From: Cytophagales bacterium | Lineage (GTDB): Bacteria > Bacteroidota > Bacteroidia > Cytophagales > Cyclobacteriaceae | DNA length: 64,000 nt | NCBI GenBank assembly: GCA_033344775.1 | Contig: JAWPMT010000004.1 | Span: 1,240,001 to 1,304,000, forward strand | Direction of reading: 5' to 3' | Shown: positions 16,559 through 26,045 of the stretch, piece by piece | How positions within the stretch are numbered: position 1 is the stretch's first letter | Layout of the letters: every line of letters starts with the position of its first letter | Notes under the pieces: model-generated | Databases searched by the model: none | Told to the model about the DNA's origin: nothing | What the model saw: the letters and a program-made list of their open reading frames with translations, nothing else | Translations under genes and position numbers: made by a program

Positions 16559-19411
16559 TCACTTCAATATCTGTACCCAGCCGTTGAAAATTTTATGTGA
16601 CTCGGAACTGGCAAGTACATCAAACTGTACGTTGGCTTGATAATAATAGATGCCTGTGGGTAAAGAATTTCCATTATTGGATCGACCATCCCACTGAATG
16701 AACTTGCTATTTTCAGGATTATCTGAGTTCATGGCAAATACTTCCTTACCCGTGCGGTCAAACACCTGAAATTCCACCCGATCAATGAACAGGTCGCAAA
16801 ACTCATCTCGCGACTCATTGTCTTCAATGAACGACGCAAATGGAATAAATGTATCGTTTTTCCCATCCGAATTGGGCGTAAAGACATTTGGTAGCTCTAG
16901 AGAAGAGCAATTATCGTTACACACTTCCTCCGACAATTCGCTTTCATTGCCCGACCTATCCACTGCCGAAATTCGGTAACAACCTTTAAAGGAACTTAAA
17001 TCTTGATGAATGAATGCATTGGTATTTACGGTTGCCACCACTTCATATTCATTGACTAATCCTGATTGTGAAAAGTACACGTTATAAAGTCTCACCTCCT
17101 CATCACAACCTTCGGCTTCTGCACCCATGTCCCAGGTCAACTCATTGAAATATTCATTGGGACAAGTGGCAAAAAGTGGGTTCTCCTCACAAGATTTCAA
17201 ATTCACAATTTGAGGGAAGGATGGTTCGCAGGGTGGTGTAATGTCATTGGGTTTGGAGCATGCTAATTGAGATCGATTCAATAAAGGTTCGGGAAGTCCC
17301 GGACTGTTCTCATACGTCCCTTGCGTGGTTACGAAGTAGCAATAAGTTGAATCTGATTGCAAAGGGGTGTTGCCAATGGCTCCGTTATCGAGATATTGCA
17401 GCTGAACAAGGTCAGCGCGTATCGAATCAACAAGTACCACCTGATCAGGATCCGCTTCATTGATTTGATTCCTATAAACGTAGTGATACGGGAAACGCTG
17501 GCTTTGATTAGTCCAGGGAACATTGGCCACCCATGTGAGCTCAATTTGCTCGATTCCGGGTTGTAAATCCAAATGAACTTGTGAAGCTACCGTTGCTGAA
17601 TCGGTTCCACTCAACACCTGATAGCTGTATTGGTTTCGATCCGTATTCAATCCTTGATCTACAAATTCCAGCTGCGTTAAACCGCTTGCAACTTCCACAG
17701 GAGTTCCTTTTCCATTTAAGTTATCGAACCGCAATACCTTATGAAAAGAACCATTATCTGTCTCCGAAGGCAACCACTTCACAATGATCTCTCCATCTGT
17801 TACTGAGGTATTAGCAACGTCCACATTAGTAATGATTGGCGTATTCAATGGAACGGTGATGCACACTTCCTCAGAGGCATAGCTGATACCCTCCTGAGGA
17901 AAAGAGGCCACTAATCGATAACAGTATAGCGCTCCTGCGGCCACATTCGACTGGTCGAAAAATGAATTTTCTGTTCCTGTAACCTGACCTACCAGGCGAT
18001 AGCCTGCTCCTTCCGGAATCCCCACTTCACATTCATCCGGCTCAAACGCATAGGGCCCGATACGTCGCCAAACCTGAATATTATCAGCATTTGAGCAGAA
18101 ATAGGATTCCCAATCCACGGATATACCCTCCTGATTATTCTGCAACACCAAACCTTGTGGTGCCGGACCAACCACGGTAATGGACCAAAACCCTACATCA
18201 CTTAGGGAAGGACCAACGCGTTCACCATCTTCCTCGGGCAGGTCATTGGCCCTGAACCCGACGATGTAAGGACTTCCTTTTACATGTCCACAAAGGGTAT
18301 TCCAGGCAAAGGTCATTTCTGCAGGACTATCCTGGTATTCAAATGGAAAAGGAGAAACGGTTGCAGGACCGGGCACTTGAAAGGGAGCACCAAAGGCACT
18401 CAGTTCTACTTGATGTCCATCTACATCGGTGGCGGATATGATCTCGGAAATATTAGTTCCTGCTTCTACACATATGTCTGCTGGAAATTTCAACTCCGGC
18501 GGTGTATTATCCCCTTCACTGATCGTAATCTGCATGTCTCTGATCACGTAGCCATAAGGAACGTATTCCGCACCTAATTTTTTCCACTCTGTCACCTTAA
18601 AGGCCACATTGTATTCGGCACACCTTTCCACTCCGGGAGGGCACTCATTTCCTCCAGCCAGGTTAAGGAAATCTCCGGGTGCGTCCCAAATCAAATTCCC
18701 ATCCTGATCAATAGAAAATGAAGGTTCACTACCACCACCTTCATTCCCATCAAAAAAGGGAATGTCCACATAAAACTCCGGTGCATTTGGTAGTCGATAA
18801 TTCGTCACAGACATACCTCTTGCCTGCTGAGGGGTGACCAATTCATAACTCAAACTATCGTCATCCGGATCAAAAGCTACTGGATTATGGTGATAGGCCA
18901 ATCCGATAGTACCATCGTCAATGGGTGGATAAGTAAACCTGGGGGTACTGTTCAACCCGACTAATCCGTCTATTACAATTTGAGACTCAACATAGAACAG
19001 TGTGTTTCCACTATCATTCATATTGGCTATCCCTCTATTTCTGTACTCTTCCTCATATGAAACTGTGTAAGCTCCATTTCCTCGATAGGTATGAACCAAT
19101 CTAAATTCTACACGAAATAAATTCTCTCTTATTTGTACCTCATTGAAGATCGTCGGAATTTCCTCAATTTCACCATCGCCGAAGCGAAAAATACCATTCC
19201 CAAATCTCACACTCGTAAGGTCATCACGATAACCAATAAAGGTAAATTCATAGGTACGTTCGAAGGGATCAATTCTCGTTGCGATGATCTCACCGGCTCT
19301 GATATGAGAGGCTTCAAGGTCTGAAATAAGGAGTGCAAACAGGAAAAGAGTCAGGCAGGACTTAATGAATAAGTGTCGCCAAAATTCCAATAGCGTAATT
19401 TTCTTCATCAT
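16559..19411 (-). CDS. T9SS type-B sorted surface protein (gliding motility-associated C-terminal domain), copy 1
   Basis: A secreted protein of 950 residues, paralogous to the next gene downstream on the minus strand. A signal peptide (SCLTLFLFALLISDLEA) is followed by SHIRAGEIIATRIDPFERTYEF, matched in the other copy by THIRAGEIIARRID. The middle has fibronectin-like segments. The C-terminus is a type-B T9SS sorting domain, LPNVFTPNSDGKNDTFIPF and LPTGIYYYQANVQFD...NGWVQILK. The open frame begins with TTG at 19414, but ATG at 19411 (or 19408) is the better start. Cysteine pairs are conserved between the copies. Function is unknown; surface attachment or matrix is plausible. Confidence 0.9.
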   Translation of the reverse strand: MMKKITLLEFWRHLFIKSCLTLFLFALLISDLEASHIRAGEIIATRIDPFERTYEFTFIGYRDDLTSVRFGNGIFRFGDGEIEEIPTIFNEVQIRENLFRVEFRLVHTYRGNGAYTVSYEEEYRNRGIANMNDSGNTLFYVESQIVIDGLVGLNSTPRFTYPPIDDGTIGLAYHHNPVAFDPDDDSLSYELVTPQQARGMSVTNYRLPNAPEFYVDIPFFDGNEGGGSEPSFSIDQDGNLIWDAPGDFLNLAGGNECPPGVERCAEYNVAFKVTEWKKLGAEYVPYGYVIRDMQITISEGDNTPPELKFPADICVEAGTNISEIISATDVDGHQVELSAFGAPFQVPGPATVSPFPFEYQDSPAEMTFAWNTLCGHVKGSPYIVGFRANDLPEEDGERVGPSLSDVGFWSITVVGPAPQGLVLQNNQEGISVDWESYFCSNADNIQVWRRIGPYAFEPDECEVGIPEGAGYRLVGQVTGTENSFFDQSNVAAGALYCYRLVASFPQEGISYASEEVCITVPLNTPIITNVDVANTSVTDGEIIVKWLPSETDNGSFHKVLRFDNLNGKGTPVEVASGLTQLEFVDQGLNTDRNQYSYQVLSGTDSATVASQVHLDLQPGIEQIELTWVANVPWTNQSQRFPYHYVYRNQINEADPDQVVLVDSIRADLVQLQYLDNGAIGNTPLQSDSTYCYFVTTQGTYENSPGLPEPLLNRSQLACSKPNDITPPCEPSFPQIVNLKSCEENPLFATCPNEYFNELTWDMGAEAEGCDEEVRLYNVYFSQSGLVNEYEVVATVNTNAFIHQDLSSFKGCYRISAVDRSGNESELSEEVCNDNCSSLELPNVFTPNSDGKNDTFIPFASFIEDNESRDEFCDLFIDRVEFQVFDRTGKEVFAMNSDNPENSKFIQWDGRSNNGNSLPTGIYYYQANVQFDVLASSESHKIFNGWVQILK

Positions 19412-19599
19412 CAATTTAGGTGTTTGGGTGAGAGGTCAGGACTATTTCACAGCACATATCCTGCCAAAATCAATGTCTGAATGAAATAAATCGGCTTTTT
19501 CTTAACAAAAACAAAAATCATTTGGTTTGTCCAATGATAGTCGAGGAGTAAGGAAAGAAGGCGGAGGTTATTTAGACTATTTCAAAATATCCCCTCGGA

Positions 19600-19631
19600 T
19601 TGGTTTAGGAGATCATCGGGACTTACCTTTG
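19600..19631 (+). promoter_or_regulatory. Bacteroidetes-type promoter of sdhCAB
   Basis: TTG at 19600-19602, a 21-base spacer and TACCTTTG at 19624-19631 fit the TTG-N17-23-TAnnTTTG consensus fully. Transcription would start near 19637, leaving a leader of about 25 bases before the sdhC ATG at 19662. This is the best promoter match in the window. Confidence 0.6.
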
Positions 19632-19661
19632 ACGAAATTGCTTGAGAATTAGAAAAAACCT

Positions 19662-20348
19662 ATGAGTTGGACCAAAAAATTCTTCGGGAGTTCCATAGGA
19701 CGAAAGTATGCGATGGCAGCTTCGGCCTTGTTCCTGATTATATTCCTGCTGCAGCACTTTGCCATCAATTTCACCTCTGTATTTAGCGAACAAGTCTTCA
19801 ATGATTTGTCCCATTTTATGGGCACTAATCCGTTGGTTCAGTTTGCCCTACAGCCCGTTTTGATCTTTGGTGTCGTTTTCCATTTCATCATGGGATTCGT
19901 ACTGGACATCAAAAACAAACAAGCTCGAAATGTGAAGTACGCCCAGTATAATGGTGCGGCAAACGCGAGCTGGTTTTCTCGAAACATGATCCTGAGTGGC
20001 GTGGTGATCCTGGCGTTCCTGGGACTTCACTTCTATGATTTCTGGATCCCTGAGATCAATACAAAATTCATTCAAGGTGATATGAGTGGTATGATCAATG
20101 GTAAACTGCGGTACTACCACGAAATGGTAGAGAAGTTTCATGACCCCATCCGAGTGGCCATCTACTGTGTGTCTTTTGTCTTGTTGTCATTGCATTTGTT
20201 ACACGGATTCCAATCGGCATTCCAAAGTGTGGGTGTAAATCACAACAAATACACGCCGGTCATTCAAAAACTAGGAAAGCTTTACGCGATCGTGATCCCT
20301 GTAGGATTCATCTTCATCGCATTGTTTCACCATTTCAGCGGACATTAA
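19662..20348 (+). CDS. sdhC: Succinate dehydrogenase cytochrome b subunit
   Basis: A 228-residue membrane anchor of complex II of the cytochrome b558 type, with five predicted helices. It begins MSWTKKFFGSSIGRKYAMA and has haem-ligand candidates in LLQHFAINF, LGLHFYDFW and LLSLHLLHGFQSAFQSVG. It anchors SdhA and SdhB and passes electrons to menaquinone. It is the first gene of sdhCAB, 3 bases before sdhA, with a consensus promoter just upstream. No separate sdhD exists, which is normal for this single-anchor type. Confidence 0.93.
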   Translation: MSWTKKFFGSSIGRKYAMAASALFLIIFLLQHFAINFTSVFSEQVFNDLSHFMGTNPLVQFALQPVLIFGVVFHFIMGFVLDIKNKQARNVKYAQYNGAANASWFSRNMILSGVVILAFLGLHFYDFWIPEINTKFIQGDMSGMINGKLRYYHEMVEKFHDPIRVAIYCVSFVLLSLHLLHGFQSAFQSVGVNHNKYTPVIQKLGKLYAIVIPVGFIFIALFHHFSGH

Positions 20349-20351
20349 ACT

Positions 20352-22361
20352 ATGAGCACTTTAGATTCCAAAATCCCAGATGGTCCACTGAAGGATAAAT
20401 GGACCAATTATAAAAATAGCATTAAGCTGGTCAACCCTGCGAACAAAAGACTGATTGATGTCATCGTGGTGGGAACAGGACTGGCCGGAGGTTCAGCAGC
20501 AGCTACATTGGCTGAGTTGGGCTACAACGTAAAAGCATTTTGCTATCAGGATTCTCCCCGTCGGGCACACTCTATTGCTGCTCAGGGAGGTATCAATGCG
20601 GCAAAAAACTATCAGGGTGACGGTGACTCTACCCACCGACTGTTTTATGATACAGTAAAAGGGGGTGACTATCGTTCAAGAGAGGCGAACGTCCATCGAT
20701 TGGCAGAAGTATCGACCAACATCATCGACCAATGTGTGGCACAAGGTGTTCCTTTTGCTAGGGATTACGGTGGGTTGTTGGACAACCGTTCTTTTGGTGG
20801 AGTCCAGGTATCCAGAACCTTCTATGCCAAAGGACAAACCGGACAGCAACTCTTGCTAGGATGTTATTCTGCTATGTCTCGGCAAATCGGGAAGGGTAAG
20901 ATCACGATGTACAACCGTCACGAGATGATGGATTTGGTCATTGTCGATGGGAAAGCACGAGGCATCATTGCCAGAAATCTGGTAAATGGAGAAATCGAAA
21001 GACATTCAGCACATGCGGTGGTGATCGCATCTGGAGGATATGGCAACGTCTTTTTCTTGTCGACTAATGCAATGGGATCGAATGTTTCGGCCGGTTGGAA
21101 AATCCACAAGAAAGGCGCCTACTTTGCGAACCCTTGCTTCACGCAAATTCACCCCACATGTATTCCACAGCACGGAGATCAGCAGTCTAAGCTGACTCTG
21201 ATGAGTGAATCACTGAGAAATGACGGACGAATTTGGGTCCCTGCTAAGAAAGAAGACGCTGAAGCCGTTCGTGCGGGCAACCTGAAACCTACTGAGATTG
21301 CGGAAGAAAACAGAGATTACTTCCTGGAGCGTCGATATCCATCTTTTGGAAACCTGGTTCCACGTGATGTAGCGTCAAGAGCTGCAAAAGAACGTTGTGA
21401 CGCTGGTTTCGGAGTAGGAACAAATGAGACCGGAGAAGCAGTTTATCTGGATTTTTCGGCCGCGATCATGCGCTACGGACAAGAGCAAGCCAACATCAAC
21501 GGGGAACACAATGCTTCACAAGAACGCGTAAAAGAACTCGGTGAGAATATGGTGAGGGCCAAGTATGGCAACCTGTTCCAGATGTATGAAAAGATCACTG
21601 CGGACAACCCATATAAAACACCAATGAAAATCTATCCAGCGGTACACTATACCATGGGTGGTGTTTGGGTGGATTACAACCTGATGACCACCATCAACGG
21701 TTGCTACGCAATAGGGGAAGCTAACTTCTCAGACCATGGTGCTAACCGATTGGGAGCTTCTGCTTTGATGCAGGGACTAGCTGATGGTTACTTCGTCTTG
21801 CCTTATACCATTGGTGATTATTTGGCAGATGACATTAGAACGGGTGCCATCTCTACGGATTCCCCTGAATTTGAAGCAGCAGAAAAAGCAGTGAAAGATC
21901 AAATCGATTTCTTCCTGAATAACAAAGGGTCGCACTCAGTGGATTATTATCACAAGAAACTGGGTAAGATCATGTGGAATCAGGTAGGAATGGCCAGGAA
22001 TAAGGCCGGTCTTGAGGATGCCATTGCCAAAATCAAAGAACTAAGAGATGAGTTCTGGAAAGAGGTAAAAGTTCCGGGTGTAGCTGAAGGCATGAACCTT
22101 GAACTGGAAAAAGCAGGCCGAGTCGCAGACTTCCTTGAATTAGGAGAGCTGTTCGCAAGGGATGCACTGGAAAGAGAAGAATCTTGTGGGGGCCACTTCC
22201 GTGAAGAGCACCAAACGGAGGAAGGAGAAGCGGTAAGAAACGATGGTAACTTCACCCACGTTTCCGCCTGGGAATTTAAAGGGGAACCTGCTGAAGCGGT
22301 CTTGCATAAAGAGGCGCTGAATTACGAAAACATTGAATTGAAAACACGGTCATACAAATAA
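20352..22361 (+). CDS. sdhA: Succinate dehydrogenase / fumarate reductase flavoprotein subunit
   Basis: A 669-residue FAD-binding subunit of complex II that oxidises succinate to fumarate. The dinucleotide-binding segment [21 protein letters not shown] is at residues 38-58. The histidine of [13 protein letters not shown] (His73) is the expected site of covalent [14 protein letters not shown] and [11 protein letters not shown] line the active site. Length and the extended C-terminal region match the Bacteroidota and epsilonproteobacterial type. It lies between sdhC and sdhB with gaps of 3 and 7 bases. Confidence 0.96.
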   Translation: MSTLDSKIPDGPLKDKWTNYKNSIKLVNPANKRLIDVIVVGTGLAGGSAAATLAELGYNVKAFCYQDSPRRAHSIAAQGGINAAKNYQGDGDSTHRLFYDTVKGGDYRSREANVHRLAEVSTNIIDQCVAQGVPFARDYGGLLDNRSFGGVQVSRTFYAKGQTGQQLLLGCYSAMSRQIGKGKITMYNRHEMMDLVIVDGKARGIIARNLVNGEIERHSAHAVVIASGGYGNVFFLSTNAMGSNVSAGWKIHKKGAYFANPCFTQIHPTCIPQHGDQQSKLTLMSESLRNDGRIWVPAKKEDAEAVRAGNLKPTEIAEENRDYFLERRYPSFGNLVPRDVASRAAKERCDAGFGVGTNETGEAVYLDFSAAIMRYGQEQANINGEHNASQERVKELGENMVRAKYGNLFQMYEKITADNPYKTPMKIYPAVHYTMGGVWVDYNLMTTINGCYAIGEANFSDHGANRLGASALMQGLADGYFVLPYTIGDYLADDIRTGAISTDSPEFEAAEKAVKDQIDFFLNNKGSHSVDYYHKKLGKIMWNQVGMARNKAGLEDAIAKIKELRDEFWKEVKVPGVAEGMNLELEKAGRVADFLELGELFARDALEREESCGGHFREEHQTEEGEAVRNDGNFTHVSAWEFKGEPAEAVLHKEALNYENIELKTRSYK

Positions 22362-22368
22362 TAGCACT

Positions 22369-23127
22369 ATGTCAGGAAAAGGATTAAACCTTACTTTAAA
22401 AGTTTGGAGACAGAAAAATGACAAGGACAAGGGCCAAATGGAGGAATATCAGGTAAAAGATATTTCTACGGATAGTTCTTTCCTGGAAATGATGGATATC
22501 CTGAATGAGCAGTTGATTGATGAGGGAAAGGAGCCTGTTGCTTTTGATCATGACTGTCGTGAAGGAATTTGTGGAAGTTGCTCCATGATGATCAATGGAG
22601 AAGCACACGGTCCGGGCAGAGAAATCACAACCTGTCAGTTACATATGCGTGAATTCAAAGACGGTGATACGATCTTTATCGAACCTTGGAGAGCAAAAGC
22701 CTTCCCGGTAATCAAAGACCTGGTCGTAGATCGAAGTGCATTCGACCGTATCATGGCCACAGGAGGATTCATCGGTGTAAATACGTCTGGAAATACCCAG
22801 GATGCCAACGCCATTCCCATTCCAAAGGAAGATGCAGACAAGGCATTTGATGCAGCGACTTGCATTGGCTGTGGCGCTTGCGTAGCAACTTGTAAGAATG
22901 CCTCTGCCATGCTATTCGTCTCTGCCAAAGTATCTCAATTTGCTCTGTTACCTCAAGGCCAGGTGGAAGCCAAAGAGCGAGTACAGCACATGGTGAACCA
23001 AATGGATGAAGAAGGTTTTGGTAACTGCACCAACACCGGAGCTTGCGAAGTAGAGTGTCCTAAAGGCATCTCACTAGAGAACATCGCAAGAATGAACAGA
23101 GAGTATTTGAAAGCTAGTTTTAGTTGA
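22369..23127 (+). CDS. sdhB: Succinate dehydrogenase iron-sulfur subunit
   Basis: A 252-residue subunit carrying three Fe-S clusters. The [2Fe-2S] site is in [15 protein letters not shown] with the later TTCQ cysteine. The two ferredoxin-type sites are [15 protein letters not shown] and [15 protein letters not shown]. It links SdhA to the haem and quinone sites of SdhC. It is the last gene of the operon and is followed by a strong terminator. Confidence 0.96.
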   Translation: MSGKGLNLTLKVWRQKNDKDKGQMEEYQVKDISTDSSFLEMMDILNEQLIDEGKEPVAFDHDCREGICGSCSMMINGEAHGPGREITTCQLHMREFKDGDTIFIEPWRAKAFPVIKDLVVDRSAFDRIMATGGFIGVNTSGNTQDANAIPIPKEDADKAFDAATCIGCGACVATCKNASAMLFVSAKVSQFALLPQGQVEAKERVQHMVNQMDEEGFGNCTNTGACEVECPKGISLENIARMNREYLKASFS

Positions 23128-23190
23128 TTTTTTCTCGTCATTTCGAGCTTTGAGAAGCAATATTCTGACGAGAAAAATCCTAAAAATACG

Positions 23191-23221
23191 AAAGCCGCTT
23201 CCATTGGGGAGCGGCTTTTTT
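23191..23221 (+). terminator. Intrinsic terminator of sdhCAB
   Basis: AAAGCCGCT (23191-23199) and AGCGGCTTT (23210-23218) form a 9-base stem with a 10-base loop, followed on the plus strand by a run of T. It lies about 65 bases after the sdhB stop codon. Confidence 0.85.
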
Positions 23222-23282
23222 GATGCATGAAATTTATAACCGATCCCGAGCTGTATACTCAACCCGGGAGGTTGTTGTGGCT

Positions 23283-24419
23283 TTATCTTTTTGTGAATCT
23301 CTGATGATAAATACGGTTTGCTGTCTCAATGCGAAGGACATAGACTCCTTCTGCTAAATCAGAAATATCCAGCAATTGCTCATCTTCTCCGGCAGGAATA
23401 AACATCACTCGGCCCGTTAAATCAGCCACAGTTACTTTTTCCGCTTGATCTGCTTCAAACGAAAGGATATTGGTAGCCGGATTAGGGTACACCTTCAAAC
23501 TCCGAACAGGTATTATGGTTGACAATACATCTTCATTGACATCCGTAACGCTAATTGACAATTCAATCGTAGTTGAGTTCCCTGCCACATCGATGGCCGA
23601 GATATCCAAAAGGTAAACATTATCCCCATCAGAATCTCCAGGAGTTTCAAAATCCGGGATGGTGGTAAAGCTGATCTCGTTCTCATTTTCCAGTAGGAAT
23701 AGTGCTTCGTCTTTACTTGTTCCTAAAGAGAACGTAGCACTCTCATCAGCGGTAATGCTATATGCTACGCCTGTTCCATTTTCTTCAAAAGAAGCTGTCA
23801 ACCCAGAAGTAATGGAAGGTGCTACCTCATCCATATCACGTACGGTGAAGGTGAATTCTAATGTTGATGACAGGCCACCGCCATTTGTTGCATTCAAGTC
23901 TACCTCATAAACATTGTCTTTATCAGCATCCAGAGGAGTCTCAAAATCAGGAGTGGTTCCGAAGCTGATCTCAGTCCCATTCGTAAGTGCAAATTGTGCC
24001 TCATCTTTCGACGTTCCCAACGTGAAGATCACCGTCTCATTTGCAGTTGCGACATACACTACTCCTTCCGTATTTTCAGCCACCGCTATCGCCGAACTTG
24101 AAGTGATTTCAGGAGCAGATTCAGCCACATCCAGAACGGTAATCGACAACTCCAGCATAGTACTATTCCCTGCACCATCTTCAGCCATCAAATCCAACAG
24201 ATAAACATTGTCAACATTTGCATCCATTGGATTTTCGTAATCTGGCGAGCTGATAAAACTGATTTCATTGTCATTGGACAGAATTTTTACGCAGGCATCA
24301 CCTTTGAAGGAATAGGTTCTGAAAACGTCATGATGGCCCGGTGCACCAATTGGTTGACCCCCAATGAACCACACAACAGAAATTGGAGTGGGATCATGAG
24401 TAGCCCAAGGAAACTCAAA
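23283..24419 (-). pseudogene. 5'-truncated T9SS type-A sorted protein with cadherin-like repeats
   Basis: The open frame runs from an in-frame TAA at 24420-24422 to the stop at 23283, with no ATG near its start; the first usable codon is GTG at 24374. It encodes about two and a half copies of a roughly 96-residue repeat with PDFETP, DNVYLLD and VTDV/VRDM features, like cadherin-type domains. A type-A T9SS sorting domain follows (VRSLKVYPNPATNILSF to IYHQRFTKR). A type IX cargo protein needs a signal peptide and none is encoded, so the 5' part appears to be missing. It could still be expressed from the GTG but would not be exported by the normal route. Confidence 0.7.
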
Positions 24420-24686
24420 TTACGGAACGGATACTTGATTCATGAGCTGATCACGGACATTGAACCCTTGGTGGTAAATATCTCAACTCAGCCAAGTGTT
24501 TTCTTACCTAAAAATGAAGGCCAGATTTCGTTTAAAGGAAATGCCATGGAAATTTCGAAGACCGGCAAGGTCATTGATCGGCGGGCATTCCCACTTATCA
24601 TGAATGACGTTCAGATTTATGAGGATCATGGAGTTATTGAGTGTCTGATCAATGAAGTGGAAAGTGCGACGTGGTTGTTGCTATAA
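24396..24686 (+). CDS. Hypothetical protein, 96 residues
   Basis: An open frame with ATG at 24396, encoding MSSPRKLKLRNGYLIHELI and ending ESATWLLL. The sequence looks protein-like, with alternating charged and hydrophobic stretches such as NDVQIYEDHGVIECLINEVES, and the frame is not a mirror of another gene over most of its length. Its start overlaps by 24 bases the ragged 5' end of the truncated T9SS gene, head to head. It may be the remaining part of a larger gene cut at the same junction. No family was recognised. A hairpin terminator lies just beyond its stop. Confidence 0.45.
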   Translation: MSSPRKLKLRNGYLIHELITDIEPLVVNISTQPSVFLPKNEGQISFKGNAMEISKTGKVIDRRAFPLIMNDVQIYEDHGVIECLINEVESATWLLL

Positions 24687-24712
24687 TGCTGCAATAAGCA
24701 TCAAAAGAGATA

Positions 24713-24756
24713 CCGGTATTTTTTAGTCTGATAAAACTTAAGACTAAAAAAACCGG
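24713..24756. terminator. Bidirectional terminator hairpin
   Basis: CCGGTATTTTTTAGTCT (24713-24729) pairs with AGACTAAAAAAACCGG (24741-24756) across an 11-base loop, with one internal mismatch. The A and T tracts lie inside the stem, so the structure can work in both directions. It sits between the 96-residue gene and the convergent amidase gene. Confidence 0.7.
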
Positions 24757-24779
24757 CATGACATTTAATGTTAATTATT

Positions 24780-25730
24780 TCAAGAAGGAATCTCTATCTC
24801 CTCATCGGCATTGAAGCCTTGTACAGAGCCCCAGGTTTGCAATTTGGATTCATTCGCTGCTTTCAAGGCATCTACGGTTACATTGAACTTATTGGCAATG
24901 GCGGTCAGTGACTCGCCAGCTTGTACAACGTAATTAGTATTATCTCCTAGGTCAGGTACGGAAACATCAACAATCTCGGCACCTTCCGCGATTCGATCCC
25001 AATCAAAACCAGGTCCAATGTCCCACTTACCAGACTCCCTTGAATTGATGTGGGTATTGATACCCTTGAATTGTGCGGCTTCTAAGCTAGGCTCATAGCG
25101 CTGAGGTTCTGGCAGGAAGGCATAAGGAATATCAAACCTTGCTGTCAGGTACTTCAGCAATTGCAAAAGGCTATTGTATTGGGCATCTGTATGAGTTGCG
25201 AAATAAGTTCTGCCCCGAAATTCTTCTGTTTCTACATAAAACTCCGATTCATCCAGTGAGCAATAAATATCACCGGCATAAGAAGTTTCCAGTTCATTTC
25301 CCGTCAAGGTCAGCGGCCCGATATTAGACAGCTCTATACCAATAGAAGCTTTACTTCCTGTAGTATTGCCGCCTAATGCACCTTTACCCAGGTGATAGCT
25401 CCATAAGGTTGGGTCAAACAATTCATAGATATTTCCATTTCTAGCAATCACATATGGAACAGAAACATGATTATCAGGAGTGGTCAATGCAGCGATATCT
25501 CCCTTCAGATAACCAGCCGTAAAGTGAATGGTGATCCTTTCCTTGGGTGTTTCTTCCTCGTAATAGAAGGACTTGTCTCCGGTTTCTGGCTTGCACTCGA
25601 TTACTTCAAATGATTCATCCGTACCGGGAATATCCAATGTTTTGGGTGTGAATACAAAACTTTTTTTGGCACTATCTTCACCAGAACGGACAAATCGGTC
25701 TTCGTGTGCGGGTATTGCAGTTGCTTTCAT
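24780..25730 (-). CDS. N-acetylmuramoyl-L-alanine amidase with C-terminal LysM domain
   Basis: A 316-residue peptidoglycan amidase. The amidase_2 fold is at about residues 60-230: ITIHFTAGYLKGD (first zinc histidine), SYHLGKGALGGNTTGSKASIGIELSN (substrate loop with the family glutamate), YFATHTDAQYN, and a late histidine in GINTHINSRESGKWDIGPGFDWDRI. A LysM domain follows at about 265-315 (YVVQAGESLTAIANKFNVTVDALKAAN). There is no signal peptide: the protein starts MKATAIPAHEDRFVRSGED. It therefore either acts inside after uptake, leaves by lysis, or belongs to a phage-like or contractile particle. No structural phage genes are nearby. Confidence 0.88.
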   Translation of the reverse strand: MKATAIPAHEDRFVRSGEDSAKKSFVFTPKTLDIPGTDESFEVIECKPETGDKSFYYEEETPKERITIHFTAGYLKGDIAALTTPDNHVSVPYVIARNGNIYELFDPTLWSYHLGKGALGGNTTGSKASIGIELSNIGPLTLTGNELETSYAGDIYCSLDESEFYVETEEFRGRTYFATHTDAQYNSLLQLLKYLTARFDIPYAFLPEPQRYEPSLEAAQFKGINTHINSRESGKWDIGPGFDWDRIAEGAEIVDVSVPDLGDNTNYVVQAGESLTAIANKFNVTVDALKAANESKLQTWGSVQGFNADEEIEIPS

Positions 25731-26045
25731 ATCTATGCTGAATTATACAACATGAAGTAAGCAAAAAAATGGGAGACTTTACACCTTCCAATCAACTATT
25801 TTCTACTGCAGTAGTTCACTTCCGTGATCAGCAACATGCCTCCTCTTTCCTGAAGATAGCCTCCTAATTGGTCAACTATGACATCTGCTATGCCCTTGTG
25901 AATGACAGAGAACAGCAAGGAATTTCTAGTGACAGGCAGCAGTCCTTCGGATAAAAAATATTGAGCTAGAAGTTAAGAGGGAGTCGCAAAACAAAAAACC
26001 CAGGCGTTACAGCCTGGGTCTAGTAATTGGTTGGTTATTAAACGC
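25731..26045. other. Intergenic region between amidase and molybdenum hydroxylase genes
   Basis: About 315 bases without a supported gene. It holds the amidase gene's upstream sequence and, at 25992-26019, the terminator of the convergently placed minus-strand oxidoreductase gene. Nothing else was recognised. Confidence 0.5.
25992..26019 (-). terminator. Intrinsic terminator of the molybdenum hydroxylase operon
   Basis: ACCCAGGC (25998-26005) and GCCTGGGT (26012-26019) form a perfect 8-base stem with a 6-base loop. On the minus strand it is followed by TTTTTTGTTTT. It lies 26 bases after the stop of the large subunit gene. Confidence 0.85.

Noticed and set aside
24780-25730. Amidase as part of a prophage
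   Set aside because: No capsid, tail, integrase or terminase genes lie within the window, and neighbours are housekeeping or T9SS genes.
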